From positions 1-64,000 of the forward strand of contig NZ_JAERRK010000018.1 of the NCBI RefSeq assembly GCF_016741775.1: 64,000 nucleotides of DNA, in the 5' to 3' direction. Source of the stretch: Streptomyces actinomycinicus (GTDB lineage: Bacteria > Actinomycetota > Actinomycetes > Streptomycetales > Streptomycetaceae). Position 1 is the first letter of the stretch, and the number at the start of each line of letters is the position of its first letter. Of the stretch, positions 32,228-40,641 are shown in pieces. The position numbers and the translations under genes are program-made. A model generated the notes under the pieces. The model was not told where the DNA came from. It did not search any database and worked only from the letters and a program-made list of their open reading frames with translations.

Positions 32228-33199
32228 TCAGAACAGGGCGCGCGCCAGCGCCCTCCGCGCGCCGATCACGCGCGGGTCCTCGGGGCCCACGACCTCGAAC
32301 AGCTCCAGCAGTCGCCGCCGCACGGTGTCCCGGTCGTCACCCACCGTGCGCTGCACGGTCTCGATCAGCCGCCCGAAGGCGTCCTCGACGTGACCGCCCA
32401 CCAGGTCCAGGTCGGCCGCGGCGATCTGCGCGTCGACGTCCTTCGGCCGCTCGGCCGCCTCCCGGCGCACCTTCTGCGGGTCCATGCCCTGCACCCGCTG
32501 GAGCAACTCGGCCTGCGCCAGGCCCAGTGCGGCCTCGGGGTGGGCCGGGTCGTCGGCCAGCACGTTCTTGTACGCCTGGACGGCACCGCCCAGGTCGCCG
32601 GCGTCCAGCGCCTGCGCGGCCGCGTTCAGCGCCGCGTCGTAGGGTCCCGCCTGCTCCCCGCTCGGCGCGGCACCGCCCGGCTCGGCGTCCGGGTCGACGG
32701 TCAGGCCGGTCAGCCCGAAGCGCTGCTCGGCGACCTGCACCAGCTGGTCCAGGGTCTCCCGGATCTGCGGCTCGGGGGTCACCCCCTGGAACAGCGGGAG
32801 CGCCTGTCCGGCCACGACGGCGAAGACGGCCGGGATCCCCTGGATCCCGAACTGCTGCATCAGCATCTGGTTGGCGTCGACGTCGACCTTGGCGAGCAGG
32901 AAGCGCCCGTTGTACTCGACGGCCAGCCGCTCGAGGACCGGGCTCAGCTGCTTGCAGGGCTGACACCACTCGGCCCAGAAGTCGAGGACGACGGGGACTT
33001 CGGCGGAGCGCTGCAGGACATCCCGCTCGAACCCCGCCTCATCGACGTCGATGACGAGATCGGCCGGCGAGACGGCCCCCGTCCCGCCCTGCCGGGCGGC
33101 TGCGGCGCGCGTCTGCTCGGCCTTGGCCTTGGCCTCCTGGGCCGCCTTCACCGCGGCGAGGTCGACGACGCCGCTCATGGACATGTTCCGTGGCTGCAT
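32228..33199 (-). CDS. cnoX: Thioredoxin-TPR co-chaperone (CnoX/YbbN-like)
   Basis: Encodes about 323 residues. Thioredoxin domain with WAEWCQPCKQL (Cys79, Cys82), then C-terminal TPR-like helices (YDAALNAAAQALDAGDLGGAVQAYKNVLADDPAHPEAALGLAQAEL). CnoX-type proteins protect clients from oxidation and hand them to chaperones; in Streptomyces the WCxPC motif is redox-active unlike the SxxC of E. coli. ATG 33199 has GGGGGAGGA upstream. Divergent from a TetR gene with a 17-bp palindrome between. Confidence 0.88.
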   Translation of the reverse strand: MQPRNMSMSGVVDLAAVKAAQEAKAKAEQTRAAAARQGGTGAVSPADLVIDVDEAGFERDVLQRSAEVPVVLDFWAEWCQPCKQLSPVLERLAVEYNGRFLLAKVDVDANQMLMQQFGIQGIPAVFAVVAGQALPLFQGVTPEPQIRETLDQLVQVAEQRFGLTGLTVDPDAEPGGAAPSGEQAGPYDAALNAAAQALDAGDLGGAVQAYKNVLADDPAHPEAALGLAQAELLQRVQGMDPQKVRREAAERPKDVDAQIAAADLDLVGGHVEDAFGRLIETVQRTVGDDRDTVRRRLLELFEVVGPEDPRVIGARRALARALF

Positions 33200-33305
33200 G
33201 CGTCTATCCTCCCCCGATCCCGTCCCTGAGTGAAAAAGCGATGTGCGGCGCCGGGTCCCCACCCCACGCCTGTGGTCTCGCCCGCGCACGTCCAGCACGA
33301 GCTTT

Positions 33306-33322
33306 CGCTACGACTCGTAGCG
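33306..33322. promoter_or_regulatory. 17-bp palindrome between cnoX and tetR
   Basis: Arms CGCTACGA and TCGTAGCG flank a single C. Its location in the divergent 206-bp gap makes it the likely operator of the TetR encoded at 33406, possibly controlling both directions. Confidence 0.65.
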
Positions 33323-33405
33323 TAATGCCATGTGGGCACCGCGCGACACCACGCGTCGGTGATCTCTCTCACGGCACCGCGTGAACGGCCGGTTATGGTC
33401 GTGGG

Positions 33406-34020
33406 ATGCAGAGCCACACCCCCGCCGGTCGCGCCGGACGCCCGCGCAGCGCAGCCGCGGACGCCGCCATCCTGGCCGCGACGCGGGAGGCGCTGGTGGA
33501 ACTCGGCTGGTCCAAACTCACCCTGGGAGACGTCGCCACGCGGGCCGGGGTTGCGAAGACGACGGTCTATCGCCGCTGGACGGGCAAGAGCGAGCTGGTC
33601 ACCGACGCGCTGGCCACCCTCTTCGACCAGCTGGTCCTGCCGGACCGGGGCAGCCTGCGGGCCGACGTGGAGGGCGTGGTGCTGCAGTTCGCCGATCTGC
33701 TCGAGCAGCCCGCGACCAAGACGGCGCTGATGGCGGTGGTCGCCGAGGCCACCCATGACGAGGCCCTGCGCCAGCGGCTCCGCGAGAAGATCGTGGCCCG
33801 GCAGAAGCGGCTCGTGGTCGAGGGCCGGCGGCGCGCCCAGAGCCGGGGCGAGATCCCCGCGGACGTGACCGATCCGGGCCCGCAGATCGACCTGATCTTC
33901 GACGTGATCGCCGGAGCGGTGGTGCACCGGACCCTGGTCTCCTGCGAGCCGGTGGACGCCGACTGGGCGAGCCGGTTCACCGCGGTGCTGCTGGACGGAC
34001 TCGCCGCGGCCGGCGGCTGA
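33406..34020 (+). CDS. TetR/AcrR-family regulator
   Basis: Encodes 204 residues. HTH region KLTLGDVATRAGVAKTTVYRRWTGKSELV, then a TetR_C-type helical domain (LFDQLVLPDRGSLRADVEGVV ... TAVLLDGLAAAGG). Proposed to bind the 33306-33322 palindrome. Ligand unknown. Confidence 0.9.
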   Translation: MQSHTPAGRAGRPRSAAADAAILAATREALVELGWSKLTLGDVATRAGVAKTTVYRRWTGKSELVTDALATLFDQLVLPDRGSLRADVEGVVLQFADLLEQPATKTALMAVVAEATHDEALRQRLREKIVARQKRLVVEGRRRAQSRGEIPADVTDPGPQIDLIFDVIAGAVVHRTLVSCEPVDADWASRFTAVLLDGLAAAGG

Positions 34021-34253
34021 CCCCGACGCCCTTCGCGTGACATCGGCACGCCTCTTGTCACAGTGTCATGTCACCGTCATTCTAGAACTCCGGGTCTACT
34101 CGCATAGACCTCCACGGGCCGGATCCACGCGGCCAGAGGTCCACGCGCACAGATCTCCCCCGTGCGGACCGCGCGCAGCGCGCGCACAGGCCCTTCTCGC
34201 AGCACCCGCTCCACCTGACAGCGCCACCCCACTCGCCAGGAGGACCGATTCAC

Positions 34254-35414
34254 GTGAGACCCCGTCAATCCCGCCGCCACGGCGCCGCCGTCACCGTCGC
34301 GGCCACCCTCGCCGCCCTCGGCGCCGGGCAGATCCTCGGCACCCCGACCGCGTCGGCGGCGGCTTCCCACTCCCCCACGCCCTCGTCCGCGGTGGCCTCG
34401 GCCCAGGACCGGGCCGCACGCGCCATCGCCGGCTCCCTCTCCGACACCGGCTGGCGCGCCCGCCTGCGCGCCGCGGCCCTCGCCTCCGACGAGGTACCCG
34501 TCACCCGGCTGGCCGGCGGGGCCCTGAAGCCCGCCCTGACCGCGGCCGACCACCGCATCGCCACCGCCAAGGGCCTGGACGGCCAGGTCGGTTCCCTCCT
34601 GCGGCTGCGCCTCGGGGACGACTCCATGCGCCCCGCGCTGACCGCCGGCCGCACCCCCTGGGTCGCCGCGGCGACCTCCGACGACGACGCCACCACCGTC
34701 ACCGCCTACGACAGCCGCGGCCGGGCCCACTCCCTCGACGCGCACAAGGCACCCACGCACCCCGTCTACGTCGTCGACATCGACGGGGACCAGGCACTCG
34801 CCGCCGGCCTGCGCGTCCTCGGCACGGAACTGCACCGCCTCGGCGTCGCCTCCGCGGCCCCCGCGCCCACCACCGCACAGCAGCGCACCGGGAAGCCCGC
34901 CGGACGGCCGGCGCCGGCCACCGCGGGCTTCTGGACCACCAGGATCAGCGCGGTCGAGCTGTCGGACGACGAGGAGCCCTGGATCAAGGGCGACGCGGAG
35001 ATCTACACCCTCGTCACCGGCTTCGGCCAGGACGGCAAGGTCCGCGTCGACCCGGTCGACATGCCGTACCTCGACAACGACGGCACGGTGTACCGGCCGA
35101 ACCAGATCCTGGTCAACTGGTCGAACTACAAGTACGACCTGGCCGACGCCGTGATGATGGAGGAGGACGGCAGCACCAACTACCGCGACCTCGCCAAGGC
35201 CATCGCCACCGTCCTGCTCACCATCGCCGACCAGGGCGGCTACGTCCCGCTGGTGAACGCCGTCCTCGACGCCATCCCGGACGACTGGTGGACCGACGAC
35301 CCGGACTACGTCGACTCCTGGTACACCCTGGCCCGCAGTGACAACGGCACCCGCCACGGGGCCCGGGGCAACGGCTGGATGACCGTGGAGCCCTACTTCG
35401 TCCAGCAGTTCTGA
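34254..35414 (+). CDS. Secreted DUF3103-family protein
   Basis: Encodes 386 residues. Signal peptide with Arg-rich n-region (RPRQSRRHGAAVTVAATLAALGAGQILG) and a likely cut after ASAA. The mature protein has a variable N-terminal half and a conserved C-terminal half (WIKGDAEIYTLVTGFGQDGKVRVDPVDMPYLDNDG, then NWSNYKYDLADAVMMEEDG and DDWWTDDPDYVDSWYTL) rich in acidic and aromatic residues, which fits a calcium-binding or peptidase-like extracellular domain, but no catalytic motif is recognised. GTG 34254 follows AGGAGG. The 234-bp gap before it shows no clear operator. Confidence 0.75.
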   Translation: MRPRQSRRHGAAVTVAATLAALGAGQILGTPTASAAASHSPTPSSAVASAQDRAARAIAGSLSDTGWRARLRAAALASDEVPVTRLAGGALKPALTAADHRIATAKGLDGQVGSLLRLRLGDDSMRPALTAGRTPWVAAATSDDDATTVTAYDSRGRAHSLDAHKAPTHPVYVVDIDGDQALAAGLRVLGTELHRLGVASAAPAPTTAQQRTGKPAGRPAPATAGFWTTRISAVELSDDEEPWIKGDAEIYTLVTGFGQDGKVRVDPVDMPYLDNDGTVYRPNQILVNWSNYKYDLADAVMMEEDGSTNYRDLAKAIATVLLTIADQGGYVPLVNAVLDAIPDDWWTDDPDYVDSWYTLARSDNGTRHGARGNGWMTVEPYFVQQF

Positions 35415-35439
35415 CACCGGCCGGCCCACACGGGACGGC

Positions 35440-35472
35440 GACGGGCCGGCGGAGTCGCTCCGCCGGCCCGTC
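35440..35472. terminator. Bidirectional terminator between DUF3103 gene and icmA
   Basis: Perfect 15-bp arms (35440-35454 and 35458-35472) with a TCG loop between two convergent stops. Confidence 0.85.
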
Positions 35473-35483
35473 CGCGGCCGCCG

Positions 35484-37184
35484 TCAGAACCCGGCCGGCT
35501 CCGTGTACACGCCCCACTCGTCCCGCAGCACCCCGCAGATCTCGCCCAGCGTGGCCTCCGCGCGCACCGCGTCCAGCATCGGCTCGATCATGTTGGAGCC
35601 GTCCCGCGCGGCCGCCAGCATGGCGTCGAGGGCGGACCGTACGGCGCTGTCGTCCCGCGCCGTCTTCCGGTCGGCGAGCACCCGCACCTGCTCCCGCTCC
35701 ACCTCATGGCTGACCCGCAGGATCTCCAGGTCGCCGGTGACCGAGCCGGTGGCGACGTTGACGCCGACGACCCGCTTCTCCCCCTTCTCCAGGGACTGCT
35801 GGTAGCGGAACGCCGACTCGGCGATCTCCCCGGTGAACCAGCCGTCCTCGATCCCGCGCAGGATGCCGGAGGTGACCGGACCGATCGGGTGCCGCCCGTC
35901 CGGGTGCGCCCGAAGGCCCCGCTCCTTGATCTGCTCGAAGATCTTCTCCGCGTCCGCCTCGATCCGGTCCGTCAGCTGCTCGACGAACCACGAGCCCCCC
36001 AGCGGGTCGGCCACATTGGCGACCCCGGTCTCCTCCATCAGCACCTGCTGCGTGCGCAGCGCGATCTCCGCGGCCTGCTCGCTCGGCAGGGCGAGGGTCT
36101 CGTCCAGGGCGTTGGTGTGCAGCGAGTTCGTCCCGCCGAGCACGGCGGCGAGCGCCTCGACGGCCGTACGGACGACGTTGTTGTACGGCTGCTGCGCGGT
36201 CAGCGACACCCCGGCCGTCTGGGTGTGGAAGCGCAGCCACTGCGCCTTGTCGGACTTCGCGCCGTACACGTCCCGCATCCAGCGCGCCCAGATGCGGCGG
36301 GCCGCGCGGAACTTGGCGATCTCCTCGAAGAAGTCGACGTGCGCGTCGAAGAAGAACGACAGACCGGGGGCGAAGACGTCCACGTCGAGGCCGCGGCTGA
36401 GGCCCAGCTCGACGTACCCGAAGCCGTCCGCGAGCGTGTAGGCCAGCTCCTGCGCCGCCGTGGCCCCGGCCTCCCGGATGTGGTAGCCGGAGACGGACAG
36501 CGGCTTGTACGCCGGGATGCCCGCCGCGCAGTACTCCATCAGGTCGCCGATCAGCCGCAGGTGCGGCTCCGGCTGGAAGAGCCACTCCTTCTGGGCGATG
36601 TACTCCTTGAAGATGTCGGTCTGCAGGGTGCCGTTGAGCACCGACGGGTCCACGCCCTGGCGCTCGGCCGCGACCAGGTACATGCAGAACACGGGGACCG
36701 CCGGACCGCTGATGGTCATGGAGGTCGTCACGTCCCCCAGCGGGATGTCCTTGAAGAGCACCTCCATGTCGGCGGCCGAGTCGATGGCGACCCCGCAGTG
36801 CCCGACCTCGCCGAGCGAGCGCGGGTCGTCGGAGTCGCGGCCCATGAGCGTCGGCATGTCGAAGGCCACCGACAGACCCCCGCCGCCGGCGGCCAGGATC
36901 ATCTTGTACCGCTCGTTGGTCTGCTCGGCGTTGCCGAACCCGGCGAACTGCCTGATCGTCCAGGTACGCCCGCGGTAGCCGGTCGGATGGAGGCCGCGGG
37001 TGAAGGGGTACTCCCCCGGCCAGCCGATCCGCTCGAATCCCTCGTACGTGTCGCCCGGTCGGGGCCCGTACACCGGCTCCACGGGGTCGCCGGAGAGCGT
37101 GGTGAAGTCCGCGTCGCGCTTGCGTGCGGCGTCGTAACGGGCCTGCCAGCGCCGGCGGCCCTCCTCGATGGCGTGAGCGTCCAT
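35484..37184 (-). CDS. icmA: Isobutyryl-CoA mutase large subunit
   Basis: Encodes 566 residues: the acyl-CoA mutase TIM-barrel without the C-terminal B12-binding domain, which in this family is a separate small subunit (IcmB). The two residues that separate isobutyryl- from methylmalonyl-CoA mutases are visible: Phe80 in RTWTIRQFAGFG (Tyr in methylmalonyl enzymes) and Gln198 in DIFKEYIAQKEW (Arg in methylmalonyl enzymes). It interconverts isobutyryl-CoA and n-butyryl-CoA, linking valine catabolism to polyketide and fatty-acid precursors. No icmB is seen here. ATG 37184 has GAAGG upstream; a 24-bp palindrome begins 8 bp further. Confidence 0.93.
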   Translation of the reverse strand: MDAHAIEEGRRRWQARYDAARKRDADFTTLSGDPVEPVYGPRPGDTYEGFERIGWPGEYPFTRGLHPTGYRGRTWTIRQFAGFGNAEQTNERYKMILAAGGGGLSVAFDMPTLMGRDSDDPRSLGEVGHCGVAIDSAADMEVLFKDIPLGDVTTSMTISGPAVPVFCMYLVAAERQGVDPSVLNGTLQTDIFKEYIAQKEWLFQPEPHLRLIGDLMEYCAAGIPAYKPLSVSGYHIREAGATAAQELAYTLADGFGYVELGLSRGLDVDVFAPGLSFFFDAHVDFFEEIAKFRAARRIWARWMRDVYGAKSDKAQWLRFHTQTAGVSLTAQQPYNNVVRTAVEALAAVLGGTNSLHTNALDETLALPSEQAAEIALRTQQVLMEETGVANVADPLGGSWFVEQLTDRIEADAEKIFEQIKERGLRAHPDGRHPIGPVTSGILRGIEDGWFTGEIAESAFRYQQSLEKGEKRVVGVNVATGSVTGDLEILRVSHEVEREQVRVLADRKTARDDSAVRSALDAMLAAARDGSNMIEPMLDAVRAEATLGEICGVLRDEWGVYTEPAGF

Positions 37185-37192
37185 ACCTTCGA

Positions 37193-37216
37193 ATTTACTT
37201 GGACGTCCTAGTAAAT
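37193..37216. promoter_or_regulatory. 24-bp palindrome immediately upstream of icmA
   Basis: Arms ATTTACT and AGTAAAT flank the core GGACGTCC, with one T-T mismatch pair. It begins 8 bp before the start codon, so a bound protein would block initiation of transcription or a leaderless/short-leader transcript. Regulator unknown; the MarR two genes away is one candidate. Confidence 0.7.
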
Positions 37217-37227
37217 GTCGATGGCTG

Positions 37228-37254
37228 ACCGCCGTACGGCATCCGTACGGCGGT
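37228..37254 (-). terminator. Terminator after the DUF3817 gene
   Basis: 12-bp arms (37228-37239 and 37243-37254) with loop CAT directly after the DUF3817 stop and before the icmA promoter region. Confidence 0.75.
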
Positions 37255-37259
37255 GTGAG

Positions 37260-37598
37260 CTACGCCTTGGCGACGGCCGGGGCCGGGCCGTCCGCCCGGG
37301 CGTCCAGCTCGCGGCTGATCTTCCGCTCGACGAAGAAGGCGGCGGTGGGGATGGTGCCCGCGATCAGCACCCACAGCTGCTTGCCGACCGGCCACTTCGC
37401 CTTGGAGCCCAGGTCGAAGGCGAAGATCAGGTAGATGACGTACAGCCAGCCGTGGGCGATGGCGACGACCCGGGTGAAGTCGGCGGCACCGTCGATGTGG
37501 AACCCGTACTTCGCGATCATGCTCAGGCACAGCAGCACCAGCAGGACACCGGTGGTGTAGGCCAGGACGCGGTAGCGGGTCAGCACGCTCTTCTTCAT
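37260..37598 (-). CDS. DUF3817 small integral membrane protein
   Basis: Encodes about 112 residues with three hydrophobic segments (RVLAYTTGVLLVLLCLSMIA; VAIAHGWLYVIYLIFAFDLG; LWVLIAGTIPTAAFFVERKI), matching the DUF3817 pattern ending in a charged FxERK. ATG 37598 is taken over a start six codons upstream. A paralogue lies at 44124-44468. Function unknown. Confidence 0.85.
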   Translation of the reverse strand: MKKSVLTRYRVLAYTTGVLLVLLCLSMIAKYGFHIDGAADFTRVVAIAHGWLYVIYLIFAFDLGSKAKWPVGKQLWVLIAGTIPTAAFFVERKISRELDARADGPAPAVAKA

Positions 37599-37641
37599 GG
37601 AGTCGAGCGTAACCACCCGTTCCGGGAGATCTTGCCCCGGG

Positions 37642-38151
37642 TCACTCCTCGTCGAAGTCGTGTGCCGAGATCCGCAGCGGACGGAGCATGGCGAAGATCT
37701 CCTGGCACTCCTCCGCGTCGTACACGCCGAGCCCGAAGTCCATGGCCATCAGGTCCCGGGTGGCCGCGTCGACCACCTCGCGGCCCTTGTCGGTGATGAC
37801 GGCGAGGGTGCCGCGGCCGTCGTTGGGGTTGGGACGCTTGGCCACCAGGCCGGACTTCACCAGGCGGTCCACGGTGTTCGTCACGGAGGTGGGGTGCACC
37901 ATCAGCCGCTCACCGATCTTGGACATGGGAAGCTCACCGGCCTTGGAGAAGGTGAGCAGCACCAGCGCCTCGTAGCGGGCGAACGTCAGCCCGTACGGCT
38001 TGACCACGGCGTCCACCTCGGCGAGCAGGATCTGCTGGGCGCGCATGATCGAGGTGATGGCGGCCATGGACGGCACGGTTCCCCATCGCTGCTTCCACAG
38101 CTCGTCGGCGCGGGCGATGGGGTCGAACGGAAGGCTGAGAGGCTTCGGCAC
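37642..38151 (-). CDS. MarR-family transcriptional regulator
   Basis: Encodes 169 residues. Winged helix GELPMSKIGERLMVHPTSVTNTVDRLVKSGLVAKRPNPNDGRGTLAVITDKGREVV, the DxRxx wing typical of MarR. Reads toward DUF3817 and icmA with short gaps, so it may regulate them. Confidence 0.9.
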   Translation of the reverse strand: MPKPLSLPFDPIARADELWKQRWGTVPSMAAITSIMRAQQILLAEVDAVVKPYGLTFARYEALVLLTFSKAGELPMSKIGERLMVHPTSVTNTVDRLVKSGLVAKRPNPNDGRGTLAVITDKGREVVDAATRDLMAMDFGLGVYDAEECQEIFAMLRPLRISAHDFDEE

Positions 38152-38230
38152 GTCATCAGACCCTACCCGCCGGTCATATGCCGGTCAGCTCCGTCTCGGC
38201 TTTCGGGCGCCCGCCGTTCCGCGAGGTGCC

Positions 38231-38350
38231 GGCCCGGCGTTCCCGAGGGTCTCCGGCCCGGCGTTCCTCAGGGTGTCCGGCCCGGCGTTACTCAGGGTGT
38301 CGGGCCCAGCGTTCCTCAGGGTGTCGGGCCCGGCGTCCCCCGGTGCGCGG
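38231..38350. repeat. 24-bp tandem repeat, about 4.5 copies
   Basis: Units GGCCCGGCGTTCCTCAGGGTG-like start at 38231, 38255, 38279, 38303 and, degenerate, 38327. The array spans the gap between marR and the MFS stop and enters the last codons of the MFS gene. Unit length is a multiple of three. Confidence 0.85.
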
Positions 38351-39548
38351 TCCGGCGCGCGGCCAGCGCGAGTCCGCAGCAGCACAGCGTGCCGAGCGCG
38401 CCCGCCCCCGCCACGGCCGCCCGCACCCCGACCGCCTGCGCCGCCACCCCGGCCAGCGCCATGCCCACGCCCTGCACGGTCATCAGCCCGGCGCTCAGCA
38501 CGGTCATGGCCCGCCCGCGCGCCTCCTGTGGCACCGCCCGCACGAGCCACTGGTCCAGGCCCAGGGTGTACGCCGAGCCTGCCCCCGACAGCAGCAGGAG
38601 CAGCAGGGACGCCGGGAGCCCGGGACGCAGGGCGAAGCCCAGGTACGGCAGCAGGGTGAGGCAGAGCAGGGGCAGTGCGACGCGTTCGCGGGCCGGGGGC
38701 CGCAGCCGGGCGCCGGCGAACAGTTCGCCGGCCACCGTGCCGACGGGCAGGGCGCACATCAGCAGGCCGAGGCCGGCGGAGCCGCCGCCGAGGGCGGCGG
38801 CGTACGGCGCGGCGAGGGCCTCGGGGACGACGGCGAACGCCGCCGGCACCCAGAAGAGCAGGAACAGCAGGCGGATGCGCGGGTGGCTGAGGAGGGAGGG
38901 CGGGCCCGGCGAGGCGCCGTCCCGGTCCCCGGTGCGGGCGGGGCGGTGCCGGGTGCCGAGGCGGAGGAGGGCGGCCGAGGCGAGGAAGGTGCCGACGGTG
39001 ATCAGCAGGGCGCGCCGGGGCGCGACGGCGGTGAGCAGCAGGCCGCCGAGGCCGTAGCCGACCAGCAGCGCGCTCTGGGCGACGATCCGCAGCAGCGAAC
39101 GGCCGAGCACGAACAGGTCGCCCTCGCCGAGGACGTCGGCGAGCGTGGCCGTGCGGGTGCCGGTGAACACCGGGGAGACGACGGCGAGGCAGCAGCGCAG
39201 CGCGAGCAGGGTGCCGGTGCCGGTGCCGGGCGCCGCCATCAGGGCCACACCGGCCGCGCACACCAGGTCACAGGTGACGAGCACCCGCCGGGCCGGGAAG
39301 CGGTCGGCGACCGGCGCGAGCAGGACGCCGCCGACGGCGTACGGCAGGAAGCCCAGGGCGAAGGTGAGCGCGCTCAGCAGGGGTGAGCCGGTGCGGTCGT
39401 AGACCAGGACGGTGAGCGCGACCTCGCTGACGATCACGCCGAGCATGGACAGGACGTGCGCGGCGAAGACGGCCCGGAACTCGGGCACGGCGAAGACGCG
39501 GCCGTATCCGGCGGAGCGCGCCGGGGCCGCCTGGGGCGGTGCGGACAT
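38316..39548 (-). CDS. MFS transporter (probable exporter)
   Basis: Encodes about 410 residues with about 12 membrane helices. Start MSAPPQAAPARSAGYGRVFAVPEFRAVFAAHVLSMLG; motif-A-like APVADRFPARRVLVTCDL. The frame is open 97 codons further upstream but that stretch reads through the ArsR gene's start on the other strand and has no membrane character. The C-terminus runs into the tandem repeat. Divergent from an ArsR-type regulator with a 16-bp operator between, so the pair is likely a repressor-efflux module. Confidence 0.88.
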   Translation of the reverse strand: MSAPPQAAPARSAGYGRVFAVPEFRAVFAAHVLSMLGVIVSEVALTVLVYDRTGSPLLSALTFALGFLPYAVGGVLLAPVADRFPARRVLVTCDLVCAAGVALMAAPGTGTGTLLALRCCLAVVSPVFTGTRTATLADVLGEGDLFVLGRSLLRIVAQSALLVGYGLGGLLLTAVAPRRALLITVGTFLASAALLRLGTRHRPARTGDRDGASPGPPSLLSHPRIRLLFLLFWVPAAFAVVPEALAAPYAAALGGGSAGLGLLMCALPVGTVAGELFAGARLRPPARERVALPLLCLTLLPYLGFALRPGLPASLLLLLLSGAGSAYTLGLDQWLVRAVPQEARGRAMTVLSAGLMTVQGVGMALAGVAAQAVGVRAAVAGAGALGTLCCCGLALAARRTAHRGTPGPTP

Positions 39549-39588
39549 GCCCGGCAGAGTGCCCCGGGACGGGCGGCGGCCGTAGACT

Positions 39589-39604
39589 TTCGGCTCCAGC
39601 CGAA
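39589..39604. promoter_or_regulatory. 16-bp inverted repeat between MFS and ArsR-type genes
   Basis: TTCGGCTCCAGCCGAA, arms of 7 bp with CC centre, 41 bp from the MFS start and 28 bp from the proposed regulator start. Confidence 0.65.
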
Positions 39605-39632
39605 TGTTCGCTACGACCGAAGAGGTGACGAC

Positions 39633-40613
39633 CTGCCCTCCCGCCTCCACTTCGGCGACGACGACTTCCTGCGCTGCCGCTTCGCCCTCTCGCCGGTCTG
39701 GGAGACCCAGGAGGCGGTCCGCACCCTCAGGCGGCCGGACCGGCAGGGGTACCACGCGCCCTGGCTGCGGCGGATCCGGGAGGCGGCGGCCGGACTCGAT
39801 CTCACCCCGCTGTGGCTGCTGATGCCGCGGCGCGGGCACTCGCCGGACTGGCTGGGGCCGCCGCCGATCGGCCCGGCCGCCACCTTCGAGGAGGAGATCG
39901 CGGCCATTCGTGCCTCGGACCCCGTGGCGGCCCGCGAGGACACCGCCCTCTCACTGGCCTGCACCCCGGGTGCGGCGGAGTCGGCGCCGGGCCGGGCCTG
40001 GCTCGCGGACCCCGAGCGGATGGTGCGGGAGCTGGCGGACGCCCTGGAGCAGGCCTGGCGGGTGCTGGTCGAGCCGGACTGGCCCCGGCTGCGCGCCCTG
40101 CTGGAGGCGGACGTGGCCTTCCACTCGCGGCGGCTGGCCGAGGTGGGGCTCGGCAGGCTGCTGCCGGAGCTGGATCCGCGGCTGTCCTGGGACGGCCGCA
40201 CGCTGCGGCTCGCGCTGCACGGCGAGTACGCCCGCGACCTCGGCGGCCAGGGGCTCGTGCTGATGCCGAGCGTGTTCTCGTGGCCGGACGTGATCACCGG
40301 TTTCGAGCCGCCGTGGCAGCCCACGCTCGTCTACCCGGCGCGCGGCATCGCGGGCCTGTGGACGGAGCCGGCCGAGCGGACCGCCGGGTCGCTGGTACGG
40401 CTGCTGGGCCGCGGTCGCGCGGCGGTCCTGTCCGCGCTGGACGAGCCGGCCACCACCAGCGCGCTCGCCCACCGGCTCCGGCTCGCCCCGTCCTCGGTCT
40501 CGGCGCATCTGACGGTCCTGCGCGACGCGGGCCTGCTGGCCTCCCGCCGCTACGGCCACCAGGTGCTGTACGAGCGGACTCCGCTCGGGATGGCCCTCAC
40601 GTCGGGAGGCTGA
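39633..40613 (+). CDS. ArsR-type winged-helix regulator with large N-terminal domain
   Basis: Encodes about 326 residues. The C-terminal ~80 residues are a winged helix (GRAAVLSALDEPATTSALAHRLRLAPSSVSAHLTVLRDAGLLASRRYGHQVLYERT). The N-terminal ~245 residues (LHFGDDDFLRCRFALSPVWETQEAVRTL onward) match the DUF5937-type domain seen with such regulators. No in-frame ATG, GTG or TTG fits the conserved start; CTG 39633 has AGAGGTG correctly placed, so a CTG start is proposed. Likely represses the divergent MFS gene. Confidence 0.85.
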   Translation: MPSRLHFGDDDFLRCRFALSPVWETQEAVRTLRRPDRQGYHAPWLRRIREAAAGLDLTPLWLLMPRRGHSPDWLGPPPIGPAATFEEEIAAIRASDPVAAREDTALSLACTPGAAESAPGRAWLADPERMVRELADALEQAWRVLVEPDWPRLRALLEADVAFHSRRLAEVGLGRLLPELDPRLSWDGRTLRLALHGEYARDLGGQGLVLMPSVFSWPDVITGFEPPWQPTLVYPARGIAGLWTEPAERTAGSLVRLLGRGRAAVLSALDEPATTSALAHRLRLAPSSVSAHLTVLRDAGLLASRRYGHQVLYERTPLGMALTSGG

Positions 40614-40641
40614 GGACGGGCCCGGCGGCCGGTGCGTGCCG

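Noticed and set aside
39456..39632. Upstream extension of the ArsR-type gene
   Set aside because: It would run antisense through the divergent MFS start and its operator, with no conserved features.
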